Of a DNA stretch of 54,584 bases, positions 50,857 through 54,584 are shown in pieces. A program made the translations under genes and the position numbers. The notes below the pieces were generated by a model, which saw only the letters and a program-made list of their open reading frames with translations, was not told where the DNA came from and did not search any database. The stretch is from Saccoglossus kowalevskii (Eukaryota > Hemichordata > Enteropneusta > Harrimaniidae), in contig NW_003149765.1 in assembly GCF_000003605.2 (NCBI RefSeq), positions 314,117-368,700 on the forward strand, read 5' to 3'. How positions within the stretch are numbered: position 1 is the stretch's first letter; each line of letters begins with the position of its first letter.

Positions 50857-52111
50857 GTGTGAAGTACACATAACATATCTAAAACATGAATAATACAAAA
50901 CATAACAGCTGTATCTTAATACTAGCAATGGAAAAGTGGCAGAAATACTTTTCAATGCAGCTGATGTCTACTGTCGAAATACTTACAGCTGAGTTCAGTT
51001 AGTGTTCGAAACTACAGATTTACTGATTATAAAATGAATCAATCGTCCCCCGTGCTGTTCGAATGCGCTGTTCCGTATACATTATTTCAATAACTTACCT
51101 AATCAGTCGTTGAGTCACTCGTCAGGAAGCCTCCTAATGTCATCGCTAGAGGTCGCTCTACAAGCAAATGTCATCGTAAAGTGAAATAGAATTAGTTATT
51201 ACTAGTTTTACAGGAATGTTTTAGCATACTTATTGCCCCAGGGGTCATTCGCCACATGTCACAACACTGATTCCAAAGTGCCATACAATTAATAGAGGAG
51301 CCATTAATGTAAATGTAACATTTGTAAATTTCGGAATAACCATTGTGCAAACTGGGAGGTCAACTTAGAAAATACATGAGCTGTTTATATTCACTCTGAG
51401 AAAAAGTCAAGTTAATAACAATATTATCCTATCTTTAAGTATTTCTTCTGTGATTCAATGATTTGCATGTGAATAATGTTTAAATGTTATTAGTTTCAAT
51501 GCAATTGTGTGAATTATAAACCAAATATGTCACTTCTCGAAATTGGAGCTTCATGACCACAGCTACAATTAGCAAACTATTTGACTAATTTCACCAACCT
51601 CTCAATTCTTGACGCAAGTGGTCTATATGTAATACGACCGATAAATAGTATCCGATCAATGTAAACAGTATTTCTTAGAAAGAAAAAGTTTTGTATCACC
51701 AGTGTTCTAATGATGATACAATGAAAATTACATAGCTGAATCCTCAAACGGTTGATTTTTTTTTAATCAAAAAGAATAATTTTTACATCCATTTTATAGA
51801 CATTTCAGCAATTACTTCATGATTTATTATCACTGAATCTCACAAAGACTGCAGAAGCTGCAAATTATCATGTAATCATCATTTTATCCTTGTCTGATGT
51901 TAATTTATTTGGTGTATTTTGTATTGTTTCATGTAACGTTTATTTATTTGATGTATTGTCGACAACTGTAGCATTGTGGACTTTCGTCTGCTCCTATCGT
52001 TGAGTTTAAGTAGGGAATCAAAAATAAAATCAACCTTTGTACTCTAAACGCTTTGGAATATTATTGTTTAAGTCATTGTTACCTTCACCACGACTACACG
52101 CATAACACAAA

Positions 52112-54026
52112 ATGGTAGCTCCCCGCTCAGTCGCATTGTTCATAGCAGTTGTGTTTGTTACAGGTAATGTTATTATTCAGAATATAACACTTTTATGCAT
52201 TTTACATCAGCTTTTTAATTTTTAGGATTTTGTGGGAGAGCATTTCACGACGACACGCTAAAGAGCTGAACCGAGGCTATGACACATGAAACCAAATCAG
52301 TTTGAAACTGGACTTCCTTGTTGAATGCCTATTTATAATCCTCATGACTCCTTCGCCACGAACTGTTAATAAGTTTGTCATCATATCTAATTTCTGAAAT
52401 GCGACTTTAAAGGCTGAATCGAATTTAGATTCGTTTATGTATTTTGGTGCAACGATGACGCATGTGCCCTGTCAAGTTTTCTACGAATCAGGCTCTGACT
52501 GTTAATACAGGTAATTAGGCTTTCAATATCCTTCCGGCTTGGAAGTCTATTACTATTGTAATGTTTATTATTCTTCCGCCATATTTTCAAACAAATGACA
52601 ATTAAGATATACATTCTATATGTCCCACACTACACAGTGCCTCTTTTAGATTGTTGATTAGTCACGTGGTTCGCCGCCATTTTTTCGGTAGCATCTAAGG
52701 AGTACGTGGATTAAGATAAATATAACACTTAGCAGTCATGTGACTTTACTCACTTTTAATTTTCGAGAAACATTCCAGCATCAGCTAGTTCCTCACTTGA
52801 ACAATCTTTTTTTAAATTCAATGGTATTCTGGCCCTTTACTTGAAAGCCGCCAATAGCTGCCATGCTATATTTAGGTTCTATGTTTGTATCATTGGGAAC
52901 TTTAAAACGTTGACCCCGTTGATGGTCTTAATTTTTGCGCACAGGCATGGATTATGACTACAAAATCTGGCGGTTAAATATATCCCAAAGTAGGAATGAA
53001 TAGCATAATTGAAGACCTATGACCAAAAAATACATTTTCATAGTTAGAAAGCTTTAAATAAAATATTCTCGTCATGTGTCATCAGCATAAACACATTCAT
53101 AATTGTTTCACTTCTTAGCATGATTGGAAGCGTATAATGAGTACAGGGTAATTCATGTTGGCATCAATACCAGTCCAACTTACTCACATGGTTGTGTCTG
53201 GGAAGGTCATCGCCAAACAATATAAATCACCTTGATAATAAATAATAATTGTATCCGAGGTCAGTTGCTCCCTGTCCAAAGTCTACCTTCTATATATTTA
53301 CTGCTACACAAAGTCACCGACTCCCCGACCTTAGTGCAATTTACGCTGCTACACAGCAAGGTTTTGTCTCCTAATATTATGAATCCTAGTGAAATGTTCA
53401 CTGTTACAAAAATCCCTGTCCCTGTCCATTAGTGACATTTCATTATTGTCATTCACAACAATTTCACGCAAATTCGTCACTCGTGAAATGAAAACTGTTC
53501 ATAACTTAAGAATGGTCACTAGTGGTTCACAGTCCTATAACAAGTTCACAACCTGCAACACCCCCCCCCCCCAGGTGAAGCCGATGCACCAGTGTCCGTC
53601 CGTACGTACTAGCAGTCCTTCGAATGCGCAAGTAACGGTATGTTTAATGAATCGGCATTGTCGTGGATAGTCCATTAACGTATGGAATACGCAACTTCAA
53701 TAGTCCAATGGTCCAATGTGTTGGCGATATTTAGTTGGCCATAGCTTAGTGTGTGAATACGAGCACATATCAAATACTTCTCATTGGCGGAAGATACCAT
53801 TTGTCTGATTTTCGGACTTCATAACGTTATGGTCTATCATCTCAAGCTACCATTTCTACCATTTTACAGTTTCTCATATAGCCGGCGATTACTGCCTTGG
53901 CTACACTGATTTGGATGGTGAGTGGCATGAAGGTTTTGACTGTGACGGATTATTGGATGGTGGAGACAATTGCTGTGGTACCTTAACAGACAAGTATTGT
54001 TGCTTCGATGAAGATAAATCTGTGAG
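52112..54026 (+). CDS. Shisa-like protein, first two coding exons (gene continues past window end)
   Basis: Exon 1 is 52112-52163: ATG then VAPRSVALFIAVVFVT, a typical signal peptide core, ending in phase 1 at a GTAATG donor. Exon 2 is 53870-54026, entered after tttacag in the matching phase, ending AG|GTTTGT in phase 2. It encodes GDYCLGYTDLDGEWHEGFDC, then NCCGTLTDKYCC. The pattern YC..D..G..HEGF.C, then CCG and YCC has the six cysteines and spacing of the Shisa N-terminal domain. Shisa proteins are secretory-pathway or plasma-membrane single-pass proteins; vertebrate members regulate Wnt/FGF receptor maturation or AMPA receptors, so the role here cannot be fixed from this part. The transmembrane and Pro-rich cytoplasmic exons must lie beyond 54584. 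An extra small exon between 52164 and 53869 cannot be excluded, but phases join without one. Confidence 0.75.
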
Positions 54027-54074
54027 GTTTGTATTTTTTTATATTTACATTTTTTTCCAGAAACGTGACACATT

Positions 54075-54584
54075 TATGTATTTATGTAAACTCACATGAA
54101 ACACGTTAAATTATCTATTGTCACATGAACCACGTCATTTCATGTTGGCTCACATGTAACATGTCAATTTATGCTCGCAAAAAACAAGTATATTTACATA
54201 AACATGTTAACTTATGTATATTCATATGAAACATTATACTGACGTAACACGTTCTAATTCATACATGGAAGATGGCATTTTATGTAAGCTCACATAACAC
54301 ATTTTAATTTAGACATGCTCACTTGAAACATCAATGATCATATGAAAAACGCCGATTTACTCACATAAAAATGTCTATTCATGTATGCTCACAAGAATCA
54401 TGTCAATTTATCTTTCCTTACGTGAAACTTGTCTTTTAATTCTCAGATAAAACTTGTCAATTCATGTATGTTCAATAGAGACGTGCCAATCTATGCTTGC
54501 TCACTTGAAATTTGTCAATTCATCTATTCTCACATGAAACTTGTCAATTCATCTATTGTCACAAAAAAACTTGTCAATTCATCT
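54075..54584. repeat. 29-bp minisatellite in the Shisa-like gene intron, running off the window
   Basis: Degenerate units based on tcacatgaaacttgtcaatt followed by catctattg. Units are diverged at the left and nearly identical in the last three copies at the right edge, so the array probably continues. Confidence 0.9.

Larger units (their letters stand above)
46502..52111. other. Intergenic region between gene D and the Shisa-like gene
   Basis: Contains the presumed gene D promoter (minus strand, just above 46501), a fold-back element (47333-48155), a tRNA-like stretch near 48890, a perfect 10-bp hairpin (48962-48982), and a short inverted-repeat element (50727-50856). A TATA-like tatataaaag at about 46979 on the plus strand has no assigned transcript. 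No other exon recognised. Confidence 0.45.

Overview
The window is animal nuclear DNA, not prokaryotic. It is AT-rich, with small phase-conserved exons, GT-AG introns of about 0.1 to 3.4 kb, micro- and minisatellites, fold-back/MITE-like elements and a dead LINE fragment. Signature proteins are TRPC-type cation channels and one Shisa-type secreted/membrane protein. This fits an invertebrate metazoan, possibly a deuterostome such as a hemichordate, lancelet or echinoderm. The species cannot be fixed from sequence alone.

The main content is a local cluster of short TRPC-like channel genes sharing one 9-exon architecture. (1) At the left, on the minus strand, is only the first coding exon of a member (2982-3188). 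(2) Gene A, minus strand, 5260-10990, predicts 653 aa. (3) Gene B, plus strand, 16606-24018, is a close relative of gene C with three in-frame stops, a 4-nt insertion and a GC donor; it is probably a pseudogene or encodes a pore-less 485-aa product. (4) Gene C, plus strand, 29572-36659, predicts 685 aa and is intact. (5) Gene D, minus strand, 38101-46501, predicts 680 aa and appears intact, using one GC-AG intron. A and B are divergent, B and C are tandem, C and D are convergent. Exon phases are the same in every member: 0, 1, 0, 0, 2, 0, 0, 0.

Each protein has a shortened N-terminal ankyrin region (exons 1-2), a TRP_2 region (exons 3-4), one large exon from the pre-S1 elbow through S5, a pore/S6 exon, a TRP-box exon (EWKF/EWKY) and two short C-terminal exons. 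Compared with textbook TRPC channels (about 800-970 aa), they lack the middle ankyrin repeats, the His/Cys cluster after the ankyrins, the LFW motif of the pore helix and the long C-terminal calmodulin/coiled-coil tail. This looks like a lineage-specific expansion of a compact, divergent TRPC-like subfamily, and it is the most interesting content here.

At the right edge (52112 to the window end) a Shisa-like gene starts: a signal-peptide exon, then a six-cysteine exon; the rest lies outside. Gaps and introns hold fold-back elements, MITE candidates, diverged tandem duplications, a 1.4-kb 29/30-bp minisatellite in gene D intron 1, a 29-bp minisatellite in the Shisa-like intron, and a decayed LINE reverse-transcriptase tail. 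No rRNA, convincing tRNA, CRISPR or prokaryotic operon was seen.
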